In this document: one piece after another, positions 1 to 7,064 of the stretch
Position numbering within the stretch: position 1 is the first letter of the stretch
Layout of the letters: each line of letters begins with the position of its first letter
Origin: Nitrospira sp.
GTDB lineage: Bacteria; Nitrospirota; Nitrospiria; Nitrospirales; Nitrospiraceae
Assembly (NCBI GenBank): GCA_019636875.1
Contig: JAHBWR010000015.1
Span: 1-44,343, forward strand
Direction: 5' to 3'
DNA length: 44,343 bases
Program-made: the position numbers and the translations under genes
Notes under the pieces: generated by a model
What the model was told of the DNA's origin: nothing
The model's input: the letters and a program-made list of their open reading frames with translations, nothing else
The model's database searches: none

Positions 1-30
1 ACGCAAGGGAGGCATGCTAATATAGCCTCG

Positions 31-70
31 GGGACACTGTCAAGAAAACGAAAGAGAAGACAGTGCTCCC
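31..70. other. Bulged long-stem inverted repeat downstream of the HU gene
   Basis: GGGA plus CACTGTC (35-41) can pair with GACAGTG (59-65) plus TCCC across one bulged C, giving an 11-bp stem with a 17-nt purine-rich loop. It lies about 65 bp beyond the stop of the minus-strand HU gene and lacks a T-run, so it is not a standard intrinsic terminator. A second small hairpin, AAGAGC-GAT-GCTCTT, sits at 84-98, closer to the HU stop. Either could end or stabilise the HU transcript; this is inference from pairing only. Confidence 0.3.
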
Positions 71-133
71 TCAGACGAGCTGAAAGAGCGATGCTCTTCC
101 TCTTGTTGCAGACACTCCTGAGGTAGAAGATGA

Positions 134-406
134 CTACTTCACGGCAGAACGAAGTTCTTTCCCTGCTGAAAACTTGGGTACCTTCGCAGCCGGAATTCTG
201 AGCGATTGGCCTGTTCTGGGGTTTCTGCCCATCCGAGCTTTTCGCTTGGAAATTGTAAACGTGCCGAAATTGACAAGGGAGACTCGTTGCCCCTTTTTGA
301 GGGAAGACGTCACCGCTCCGGTAAAGGCTTCAAGGGCAGTCCCCGCCGCGACTTTGGTGATTCCTGCCGAAGCGGCCATCTTCGCAATCAACTCTTCCTT
401 GGTCAT
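134..406 (-). CDS. HU family DNA-binding protein
   Basis: This is a 90-aa nucleoid protein that should bind and bend DNA as a dimer. It begins MTKEELIAKMA, has the hydrophobic N-terminal helices, the VNFGTFTISKRKAR strand and the GRNPRTG beta-arm turn followed by IPAAKVPKF and a C-terminal GKELRSAVK. Length and motif order match the HU/IHF family. A strong ribosome site (AAGGAGGAGGG read on the minus strand) lies just upstream of the ATG and settles the start. It follows the Fis-like gene on the same strand with a gap of about 80 bp and may be co-transcribed. A second family member is at 27205-27483. HU versus IHF subtype cannot be decided from sequence alone. Confidence 0.93.
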   Translation of the reverse strand: MTKEELIAKMAASAGITKVAAGTALEAFTGAVTSSLKKGQRVSLVNFGTFTISKRKARMGRNPRTGQSLRIPAAKVPKFSAGKELRSAVK

Positions 407-484
407 AATATCCCTCCTCCTTGAGTGTTGAGAGAAATGTGAACGGTGAGTTCAGAGGCACTTCGCGACACAAGAGCCTACGCA

Positions 485-1066
485 CTATGACCCGCCCTTA
501 GTTTTGGTGAGTTTCAAGGGAATATGTAGGTCGACGATCTTTTTTCGCAGCGTATTTCGGTTTAGCCCAAGAAGTTCAGCCGCCCGGATCTGGTTGCCTC
601 GCGTCTCCTTTAAGGCTGATGTGATGAGAGGGCGTTCGACGGCGGCAAGGAGGATCGGATGCAGATTCCTTGCCGATCCGTTCCTCATGCCTTTGACGAA
701 TTCTCCCATCTTGACTTCTAAGTAGCTCTCTAACGAACCATCACCGGCCTTATTCGGGTGCAGGTAGTTCGATGCATTCATCGCGTGGATCATTTTCAGC
801 GTCTTTCTCAGGACAGCGCGTGAACCTTTGATAAACAACGTGCGCGAAGGATCCAGATAGTGTTCAGGTTCGGTTGTCTGTCCTTGATCTCTGCGTGATT
901 CCACGACCACGATGTCAAAGTTGGACTTGGGCGATTCCTTCTGAATGGTTGTCGTATCTCGAGCGACGGTAATTGATGCATCCTCAAAGATTTGGCTAAC
1001 TTGTTTCTGGATCGTTGTATCCGCTGTGAGCACAAGAATATTGTACACGGATGACGGCACTGACAT
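485..1066 (-). CDS. Receiver-like/Fis-type DNA-binding transcriptional regulator
   Basis: The C-terminal third is clearly Fis/NtrC-type: [19 protein letters not shown] followed by [17 protein letters not shown], close to E. coli Fis in the helix-turn-helix. The N-terminal part starts [20 protein letters not shown] and reads like a response-regulator receiver fold (alternating hydrophobic strands, FDIVVVES), but I do not see a convincing acidic pocket plus phospho-accepting Asp, so it is probably not phosphorylated. There is no AAA+ sigma-54 domain between the halves. An upstream in-frame GTG at 1114 would add 16 residues; the ATG at 1066 is preferred because the receiver-like fold starts right after it, although neither start has a good ribosome site. 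It sits upstream of HU on the same strand. Confidence 0.75.
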   Translation of the reverse strand: MSVPSSVYNILVLTADTTIQKQVSQIFEDASITVARDTTTIQKESPKSNFDIVVVESRRDQGQTTEPEHYLDPSRTLFIKGSRAVLRKTLKMIHAMNASNYLHPNKAGDGSLESYLEVKMGEFVKGMRNGSARNLHPILLAAVERPLITSALKETRGNQIRAAELLGLNRNTLRKKIVDLHIPLKLTKTKGGS

Positions 1067-1308
1067 GAGGGCACCACAGGAAGAAGAGACCGGATTATTG
1101 CTTAGGGCGTACACGATGTCAATCGGAATTATGTATCTAGTCCGCTGTCAAACAGCTCCATTCGCCTCCTACATGTGGGCGTACAACGTCGAGAAAACAA
1201 ACAACAGTCCTGATGCAATCATGTCAATTGTGATCGACTGTCATGGCTCCAAGGGGAGTGAAGCTTTAGGAGGCAAACTAAGACAGCGCTCGCGTATCAT
1301 CGTCAGGC

Positions 1309-1338
1309 TTGACAGAGGGGTCGAGAGGCGGGTATAGC
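1309..1338 (+). promoter_or_regulatory. Predicted sigma-70 promoter of the Rrf2 gene
   Basis: A perfect -35 box TTGACA (1309-1314) is followed after 18 bp by TATAGC (1333-1338), a fair -10. Transcription would begin near 1345, leaving a leader of about 26 nt before the Rrf2 ATG. The rest of the 304-bp divergent gap (1067-1308) shows no gene I can support; it must also hold the promoter for the minus-strand Fis-like gene. Confidence 0.55.
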
Positions 1339-1341
1339 TAT

Positions 1342-1362
1342 TACCGTAATTCCTACCGGAAT
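1342..1362 (+). promoter_or_regulatory. Operator-like repeat at the Rrf2 transcription start
   Basis: TACCGTAAT (1342-1350) and TACCGGAAT (1354-1362) form a direct repeat with 12-bp periodicity, and ATTCC-TACC-GGAAT (1349-1362) is also a perfect dyad. The block covers the predicted start site immediately downstream of the -10 box, the usual place for an autorepressor. Rrf2 proteins bind dyads as dimers, so self-regulation is a reasonable inference. No second copy was noticed in front of the sulfite reductase gene. Confidence 0.45.
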
Positions 1363-1370
1363 AATAAAGT

Positions 1371-1820
1371 ATGAAAGTGTCGAAAAGAGCTACCTATGGG
1401 ATCATGGCAGCCGTTGATCTTGCGATCAATGCGACTGAGTCCCCCATTCAGGCGAGAGCTATCGCAAAGCGCCAAGGGATTCCGATTCGTTTCCTTGAAC
1501 AGGTTCTTCATGCGCTCAGACACGCGGATTTAGTTGAAAGCCACCGAGGGGCACAAGGGGGGTATCTTCTATCACGCGAATCGTCACGCATCTCCATCGC
1601 GGACATACTTGAAGCTCTGGAGGGGCCGCTCTTCCATCGTGCCGCCCTTCAACTGGGAACGCGCGATCGGCTTCCAACCAAGCCTGATCTGCTTCTCGAT
1701 GAGGTGTGGGAGCAAGTGCAACAAGCAGAACGGAAAGTGCTCGAAGGCATTACAGTCGAACAGTTAGCGATACAGCAACGGACGTTTGAGGCCCAACGAA
1801 ACCCGATGTACCACATCTGA
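1371..1820 (+). CDS. Rrf2 family transcriptional regulator, probably of sulfur assimilation
   Basis: The 149-aa protein starts MKVSKRATYGIMAAVDLA, the standard Rrf2 opening, and continues with QARAIAKRQGIPIRFLEQVL (winged-helix recognition region) and ESHRGAQGGYLLSRESSRIS with ILEALEGPL. It has no cysteine at all, so unlike IscR or NsrR it cannot hold an iron-sulfur cluster; it resembles the CymR-type sensor class in that respect. It lies 38 bp upstream of the sulfite reductase gene on the same strand, and a ribosome site (aaggag) precedes that next gene, so one transcript is likely. Regulation of the downstream cys genes is inferred from position; the ligand or partner (for example CysK in CymR systems) is unknown here. 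Confidence 0.88.
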   Translation: MKVSKRATYGIMAAVDLAINATESPIQARAIAKRQGIPIRFLEQVLHALRHADLVESHRGAQGGYLLSRESSRISIADILEALEGPLFHRAALQLGTRDRLPTKPDLLLDEVWEQVQQAERKVLEGITVEQLAIQQRTFEAQRNPMYHI

Positions 1821-1858
1821 CGCGAATGTTTCTTCCCTGAAGAGATAAGGAGCTAGCG

Positions 1859-4336
1859 ATGAGCCAGGTCGAATCCACTACTACCCGGAAGGTCGTGACC
1901 AATCCGATCCCCCCCGCCATTCAGGAGGAAATCGAAACGTTTGAAACGGAAGCCCTGCGCACTTTGGCCGGTGAGATCTCCACCGACCTCTTCAAGCCGT
2001 TCCGTCTGCAATACGGCATTTACGGTCAACGTCAGCCCGGCGTGCAGATGGTACGAGTCAAGATTCCCTTTGGTGGCATCACGGCGAATCAGCTTCGCCG
2101 GCTGGCCGAACTTGCGGATCGCTACGCGACCGGCGTCGGCCATGTCACGACCAGGCAAGACATCCAGATGCATTTCGTAGAATTAAAAGATGTGCCAACC
2201 ATCATGCGGGGATTGGCGGAAGTCGGGCTGACCACCAGGGAAGCCTGCGCCAACACGGTGCGGAATGTGACGGCCTGCCATTTGGCCGGTGTGTGCCAAG
2301 GCGAAGTGTTCGATGTCACCCCGTATGCAAAGACGGTGGCCTATCATCTCCTGCGGAATCCGTTGAACCAAAGTTTGCCTCGGAAGTTCAAGATCGCATT
2401 TTCTGGTTGCGCGCACGACTGCGCCCTGACGCCGATTCATGATATCGGGCTGTTGGCTGTAAAACGGGCCGATGGGGTCGTTGGGTTCCGTATGGTGGCG
2501 GGCGGTGGCTTAGGCTCGGCACCACGAGTCGCACAACTTCTTCGGGAATTCACCCCGATGGAAGAACTGATTCCCAGCATCGAGGCCGTGATTAAGGTCT
2601 TCGATACCCTTGGGAACAGAAAGAATCGTAACAAGGCCCGTATGAAGTTCGTGATCGATAAACTGGGCTTTGACGAATTCAAACGCCGATGGGAAGCGGC
2701 CTATGTGGCGATGGGTCATGCTCTTCCACAGCACGGGGCATTAACGCTCCTACAGCATCAAGATGATCCACCCCCGCTCATCATGCCCACGCGGAACGGT
2801 GCAGCACATGGCAACGGCAATGGTGCGCCTGTCATTGGTCACGAGACGCCGTATGAAATGTGGAAACGAACTAATGTGGTGAAACAGAAGCAGGAAGGCT
2901 ATGTGACGGCCGCCATCAAGCTGTTCATGGGAGATATTACCGTTGAGCAGATGCTGTTCGTCGCTGATCTTGCCGAGCGGTATTCCAACGGCAATCTTCG
3001 CACCACGATCAACCAGAACCTTGTAATCCGGTGGATTCCAGCTGATCTGGTCCATCAGCTCTATGAGGATCTTGCCTCACAGGGGTTAGCCGATCCTGGC
3101 GCAGAACTGGTCGAGGATATTATCGCCTGCCCAGGTACCGATACCTGTGGCTTGGGTATCACCTCATCAAAGGGTCTCGCGCGGGCGTTGGCCGAGGTAC
3201 TTCCCGCCGGGCGAGTGCCTGAAGATCTGGCTGGGGTCGATGTCAAGATCAGCGGGTGCCACAACTCCTGTGCCCAACACCACATCTCCACGATCGGGCT
3301 GCATGGGGTTGGCAAGCGTCTGGGTGAACATGTCGCGCCACACTATGAACTGCATCTTGGGGGCTCGGTCAACGGCACGGCCAAGATCGGACAAATGACC
3401 GTGAAGTTGCCTGCGAAAGCAGTTCCGGCGGCGATCTCCCATCTGATCGATGTATACCGGCGAGATCGCCGGGAAAACGAAAACTTACCGAAGTTCATTG
3501 CCAGGATGGGAAAGAGCAAGTTGAAAGATGAGCTGATTCCCTACACGATCGTACCCTCGTTTGAAGAGGACTCGACGTTCTACTACGATTGGGAAGGCGA
3601 AGAAGAATTCATTCTTGAAGATCTCGGCCCCGGTGAATGTGCCGGCGGTGCGCTTGAGATGATCGAGAACGGCATTCTTGAGGCCGATCAAGAGCTCTAT
3701 CAAGCCAGGTTGCTGGTTGAAAAGCATCAATACTCCGTATCGGTCAACAAATCCTATCGTGCCGTCCTGGCCGCGGCCAAGGCATTGCTGGTGACCGAAG
3801 GGTTGGAACCGTCGACGGACTCCGAGACATTTCTTGAGTTCGATAGCCGGATCGCGCAGAAGGGAATTGTGCCACCAGAATATCGTGACCTCAGCGCAAG
3901 AGTCGGCGATCTGGGCCCGAAGGAAACGTCTGCCGAATCAGCTCGCGAGAAGATGGCGTTTGCCAAGGGATTTATCGATGCTTGCCGGACGGCGACGGAT
4001 CAGATGGGGAAGGATCTCAAACTTTCGGCGGTCAAGGAAGAACCACTTCCGGTCGCGCCTGCACCAGTCGAAGTCAAACCAGCAGCTCCAGCTCCGACTG
4101 GTGCTCCAGTCTATGATCTGCGAGGCGTGGCCTGTCCCATGAATTATGTAAAGACGAAGTTGAAGCTGGAAATGATGGACTCGGGTGAGAAGCTGGAAGT
4201 CTGGTTGGATGCAGGCGAGCCGATCAAGAACGTACCCATGAGCCTCAAGAATGATGGGCATAAGTTACTGATCCAAGAAGCGCTCGAACCGGAAGCGGCC
4301 CATTATCGGATACTGGTCGAAAAGGTCGAAGGGTAA
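1859..4336 (+). CDS. Siroheme nitrite/sulfite reductase with C-terminal TusA-like domain
   Basis: At 825 aa this is longer than a ferredoxin-type sulfite reductase (about 550-600 aa). Residues about 30-560 form the pseudo-twofold NIR/SIR fold. The siroheme/4Fe-4S ligands are C424, C430, C467 and C471 (CX5C...CX3C). The N-terminal half carries a second complete set at C140, C146, C184 and C188, with nearly the same spacing. Residues about 600-720 are helical and unassigned. After a Pro/Ala linker (about 725-745) a TusA/SirA-like domain follows (YDLRGVACPMNYVKTKL), with its CP motif. It should reduce sulfite to sulfide with a small electron donor. The downstream cysH, cysD and cysN argue for sulfite rather than nitrite as substrate; the fused TusA-like domain may accept or relay sulfur, which is inference. 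Confidence 0.88.
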   Translation: MSQVESTTTRKVVTNPIPPAIQEEIETFETEALRTLAGEISTDLFKPFRLQYGIYGQRQPGVQMVRVKIPFGGITANQLRRLAELADRYATGVGHVTTRQDIQMHFVELKDVPTIMRGLAEVGLTTREACANTVRNVTACHLAGVCQGEVFDVTPYAKTVAYHLLRNPLNQSLPRKFKIAFSGCAHDCALTPIHDIGLLAVKRADGVVGFRMVAGGGLGSAPRVAQLLREFTPMEELIPSIEAVIKVFDTLGNRKNRNKARMKFVIDKLGFDEFKRRWEAAYVAMGHALPQHGALTLLQHQDDPPPLIMPTRNGAAHGNGNGAPVIGHETPYEMWKRTNVVKQKQEGYVTAAIKLFMGDITVEQMLFVADLAERYSNGNLRTTINQNLVIRWIPADLVHQLYEDLASQGLADPGAELVEDIIACPGTDTCGLGITSSKGLARALAEVLPAGRVPEDLAGVDVKISGCHNSCAQHHISTIGLHGVGKRLGEHVAPHYELHLGGSVNGTAKIGQMTVKLPAKAVPAAISHLIDVYRRDRRENENLPKFIARMGKSKLKDELIPYTIVPSFEEDSTFYYDWEGEEEFILEDLGPGECAGGALEMIENGILEADQELYQARLLVEKHQYSVSVNKSYRAVLAAAKALLVTEGLEPSTDSETFLEFDSRIAQKGIVPPEYRDLSARVGDLGPKETSAESAREKMAFAKGFIDACRTATDQMGKDLKLSAVKEEPLPVAPAPVEVKPAAPAPTGAPVYDLRGVACPMNYVKTKLKLEMMDSGEKLEVWLDAGEPIKNVPMSLKNDGHKLLIQEALEPEAAHYRILVEKVEG

Positions 4337-4353
4337 GGAACGCGTGGGTACAT

Positions 4354-5070
4354 ATGACTGGAGAAGACCGATCAGAACTCATCGAAAGGCTCAAAGCCTG
4401 GGGTACCTTGTTTGAAGCGAAGCAACCTCAGGATGTGATTGCGGCGGCCATTGAGCGCTATCGAGGAAAGATCGTGTTGGCCTGCAGCTTCGGGGCGGAG
4501 GATGTCGTGCTGGTCGACATGGTGCATCGCATCGATCCGTCTATGCCGTTGTTCTATCTCGACACGGAGTTTTTATTTCCTGAAACCTATGCGACGCGGG
4601 ATCGAGTGATTGAACGGTATGGTCTCAAGCCGGCACAGGTCATCCAGATGAAATCACTGCTGACACCGCAAAGACAGACGGAAGAGTATGGTGATGCCTT
4701 GTGGTTGCGGGAGCCGGATCGTTGCTGTCAGCTGCGCAAGGTCGAACCGTTAACGCGGGTATTGCGAGGGTACGAGGCGTGGATCACCGGAATCAGGCGC
4801 GACCAGGCACCGTCCCGCGCGAATGCTGGGATTGTGGAATGGGATCAGAAATTCGAGCTGGTGAAAATTAATCCGCTAGCCAGATGGAGTTGGAACGATG
4901 TCTGGACCTATGTGAAGGTCTACGAGGTTCCATACAACTCTCTGCACGATCAGAACTATCCAAGCATTGGATGCACGCACTGCACTGCTCCCGTGGCTCC
5001 CGGTGAGGATCCGCGAGCCGGTCGCTGGAAGAATTTTGCTAAAACCGAATGCGGACTCCATAAGTCGTAA
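4354..5070 (+). CDS. cysH: Assimilatory APS reductase (CysH family, 4Fe-4S type)
   Basis: This 238-aa PP-loop protein has ACSFGAEDVVLVDM near residues 46-60 and the arginine-rich ITGIRRDQAPSRA segment. It has C124-C125 (CCQLRK) and C207/C210 (CTHC), the four ligands that mark the iron-sulfur APS reductases, and the catalytic cysteine in ECGLH at C233. It should reduce adenylyl sulfate to sulfite and AMP using thioredoxin. PAPS-specific enzymes lack the CC/CXXC set, so APS is the preferred call. It starts 17 bp after the sulfite reductase stop and is followed by the next gene after one base, so the operon is tight. Confidence 0.93.
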   Translation: MTGEDRSELIERLKAWGTLFEAKQPQDVIAAAIERYRGKIVLACSFGAEDVVLVDMVHRIDPSMPLFYLDTEFLFPETYATRDRVIERYGLKPAQVIQMKSLLTPQRQTEEYGDALWLREPDRCCQLRKVEPLTRVLRGYEAWITGIRRDQAPSRANAGIVEWDQKFELVKINPLARWSWNDVWTYVKVYEVPYNSLHDQNYPSIGCTHCTAPVAPGEDPRAGRWKNFAKTECGLHKS

Positions 5071-5071
5071 C

Positions 5072-6112
5072 ATGCCGATTCAAAATATTCTTGCCAAGAT
5101 TGCGAAAGGACCCAAAGCCTCCAAGGACCTCACCTGGGATGAGTGTAAGCAGGCCATGAAGGCGTTGATTGAAGGAGAAGCCAGTCCGGCACAAGTCGGC
5201 GCCTTTCTCATCGCCATGCGATTCAAGACTGAGTCGGTGACGGAATTGGCTGGACTCACAGCTGCGGCACGGCAGTATGTCCCTCCACTTGCCGTCTCAC
5301 GTGGCCTGGCTTTGGTTGATGTGCCGAGTTATGCCGGGAAACAGGATACGTTTCACGCAATCGTTGCGGCGTCCATTGTCGCCGTGGCGGCAGGGGCTGC
5401 AGTTTTGATGCATGGATACGACGGCATTCCCGGTCGGCCAGGAAGTGCCGGAGTCTTGAAGGCATTGGGCGTCCCGGTCGATGGCGATCCCAAAATGGTC
5501 ACAGAGGACGTGAATCAGAAGGGGTTCGGGTATTTGGATATCGGACTGTATCATCCGCCGGTCTTCAGATTTTTGGAGATGCGTCAAGAGTTTGGTGTCA
5601 GAAACGTCTTCCATCCCATCGCCAGACTGCTCAACCCGGCTCGGGCCCCAGTGCAAGTCGTCGGGTTGTCGCACCCCCCGCACTTCGAGAAAACCGCAGA
5701 GGCCTTGCGCATCCTGGGTTGTCCACGAGCGCTCGTGATTCGCGGCGTCGAAGGCGATCCGGAGCTCTCTGCCTCGATGGAGACCCGCGTGCTCGAATTG
5801 CGTGATGAACGCATTACGCCACTCGGAGTATCGCCTAAGGATTTTAAGCTGACCTTGATCCCATCGCGGGAAATGGCAGGTTTCCCACCAGACCAGCGAG
5901 ACAAAGAAGCGGATTTACTCCGTCGGATTCTACAGAATCGGGTGCAAGGTGGCCCAAAAGAATGGGTGCTGATGAATGCGGCGATGCTTCTTTATGCGGC
6001 CGGCAAAGGTGCATCGCTCTCGACTTGCTTTCCAGCAGTACGCGCGGCTCTTGATGGAGGGGCAGCCGCGCGCAAACTGGACGAATTGGTGCGAACTTCG
6101 GTGGCCGCCTAG
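5072..6112 (+). CDS. TrpD2/YbiB-like glycosyltransferase family 3 protein
   Basis: The 346-aa protein has the anthranilate phosphoribosyltransferase fold: an N-terminal helical domain ([33 protein letters not shown]) and a large alpha/beta domain. The signature PRPP loop GTGGD of true TrpD is replaced by [12 protein letters not shown], and the second loop reads [20 protein letters not shown]. These changes match the TrpD2/YbiB-like branch, in which E. coli YbiB binds nucleic acid and is not a tryptophan enzyme. An in-frame start at 4967 would run 100 bp into cysH; ATG 5072, one base after the cysH stop, is the likely start. No trp genes are nearby; it sits between cysH and cysD. A role in sulfur assimilation is possible but unproven. 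Confidence 0.82.
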   Translation: MPIQNILAKIAKGPKASKDLTWDECKQAMKALIEGEASPAQVGAFLIAMRFKTESVTELAGLTAAARQYVPPLAVSRGLALVDVPSYAGKQDTFHAIVAASIVAVAAGAAVLMHGYDGIPGRPGSAGVLKALGVPVDGDPKMVTEDVNQKGFGYLDIGLYHPPVFRFLEMRQEFGVRNVFHPIARLLNPARAPVQVVGLSHPPHFEKTAEALRILGCPRALVIRGVEGDPELSASMETRVLELRDERITPLGVSPKDFKLTLIPSREMAGFPPDQRDKEADLLRRILQNRVQGGPKEWVLMNAAMLLYAAGKGASLSTCFPAVRAALDGGAAARKLDELVRTSVAA

Positions 6113-6132
6113 GGCGAAGAGGATTACGAGTC

Positions 6133-6930
6133 ATGAAACATCTTCGGCAACTTGAAGATCAAAGCGTCTATATCTTTCGGGAGGCGTATAAGCATTTCGA
6201 TAATCTCGCCATGCTCTGGTCGATGGGGAAAGATTCGACCGTGTTGCTCTGGTTGGCCCGCAAGGCGTTCTTTGGGCATGTGCCCTTTCCACTCCTCCAC
6301 GTCGATACCAGCTATAAGATCCCGGCCATGATTGAATACCGCGATCGACTGGCTCGAGAATGGGGGCTGAATCTGGTCGTCGGCCAGAACAAGGAAGCCT
6401 TGGCTGCCGGTATGAATCACGAGATGGGTCGAGTGGTCTGCTGCACCGCGTTGAAGACGAACGGCCTCAAACAATTGTTGGAAACAAAGGGGTACACCGG
6501 CGTCATTCTCGGCGTCCGGGCCGACGAAGAGGGGACCAGGGCCAAGGAGCGCTACTTCTCACCCCGGGATAAACACGGCGACTGGGACTTCCGGGATCAA
6601 CCGCCTGAGCTGTGGGATCAGTACAAGACGACGTTTCCTCCCGGGACACATATTCGCATTCACCCGTTGTTGGATTGGACCGAGATCAACATTTGGGAAT
6701 ACATCAAGCTCGAGAATATTCCGTTCATCGATTTGTATCTCGACAAGGGCGACGGCACGCGCTACCGCAGCCTAGGCTGTGCGCCTTGCACGACGCCGAT
6801 TAAATCAACCGCGAAGAACGTGGATGACATCATCGAAGAACTCCGCCATACCACGGTGGCTGAACGGTCAGGTCGAGCCCAGGACGAAGGCCGAGGGATG
6901 GAGTTACTGCGGAAAGATGGTTACATGTGA
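6133..6930 (+). CDS. cysD: Sulfate adenylyltransferase subunit 2
   Basis: The 265-aa protein carries the PP-loop SMGKDS at residues 30-35 (ATP pyrophosphatase), followed by [20 protein letters not shown] and the family-typical [20 protein letters not shown]. It also has [16 protein letters not shown], and [13 protein letters not shown] near the C-terminus. It forms ATP sulfurylase with the GTPase CysN, making APS from sulfate and ATP. It starts 20 bp after the TrpD2-like gene. The partner follows after 134 bp, an unusually large gap in this operon that is filled by a structured element. Confidence 0.96.
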   Translation: MKHLRQLEDQSVYIFREAYKHFDNLAMLWSMGKDSTVLLWLARKAFFGHVPFPLLHVDTSYKIPAMIEYRDRLAREWGLNLVVGQNKEALAAGMNHEMGRVVCCTALKTNGLKQLLETKGYTGVILGVRADEEGTRAKERYFSPRDKHGDWDFRDQPPELWDQYKTTFPPGTHIRIHPLLDWTEINIWEYIKLENIPFIDLYLDKGDGTRYRSLGCAPCTTPIKSTAKNVDDIIEELRHTTVAERSGRAQDEGRGMELLRKDGYM

Positions 6931-6931
6931 T

Positions 6932-7056
6932 GAGAATGCTGAAGGGAACATCCAGCTTCGTTCTCGGATCCAAACAATCCTCAACGTACCCCAGAGGGTA
7001 CGCCTCCGGTTGTTTCTTACCTGCGGCCTCGCTGGTCTGCTCGTTTGAGCATTCTC
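6932..7056. repeat. 125-bp fold-back intergenic element between cysD and cysN
   Basis: Perfect 9-bp terminal inverted repeats, GAGAATGCT (6932-6940) and AGCATTCTC (7048-7056), enclose nested dyads. CCAGC near 6952 pairs with GCTGG near 7031. AAACAA (6972-6977) pairs with TTGTTT (7010-7015), with CC/GG (6979-6980 with 7008-7009) extending it across a bulge. CGTACCC-CAGA-GGGTACG (6985-7002) forms the tip. It fills the whole gap between cysD and cysN. The layout is that of a miniature inverted-repeat element or structured RNA. From memory it resembles a repeat found between genes in Nitrospira genomes; I could not verify this. No clear target-site duplication was seen. Confidence 0.6.
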
Positions 7057-7064
7057 TAGGATGA

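Noticed and set aside
945..1337. 130-codon plus-strand frame antisense to the Fis-like gene
   Set aside because: Overlaps a well-supported minus-strand gene and the Rrf2 promoter; no ribosome site or domain.
5072..6112. Calling the gene trpD (tryptophan synthesis)
   Set aside because: The PRPP-binding GTGGD loop is missing and there are no trp genes around it.
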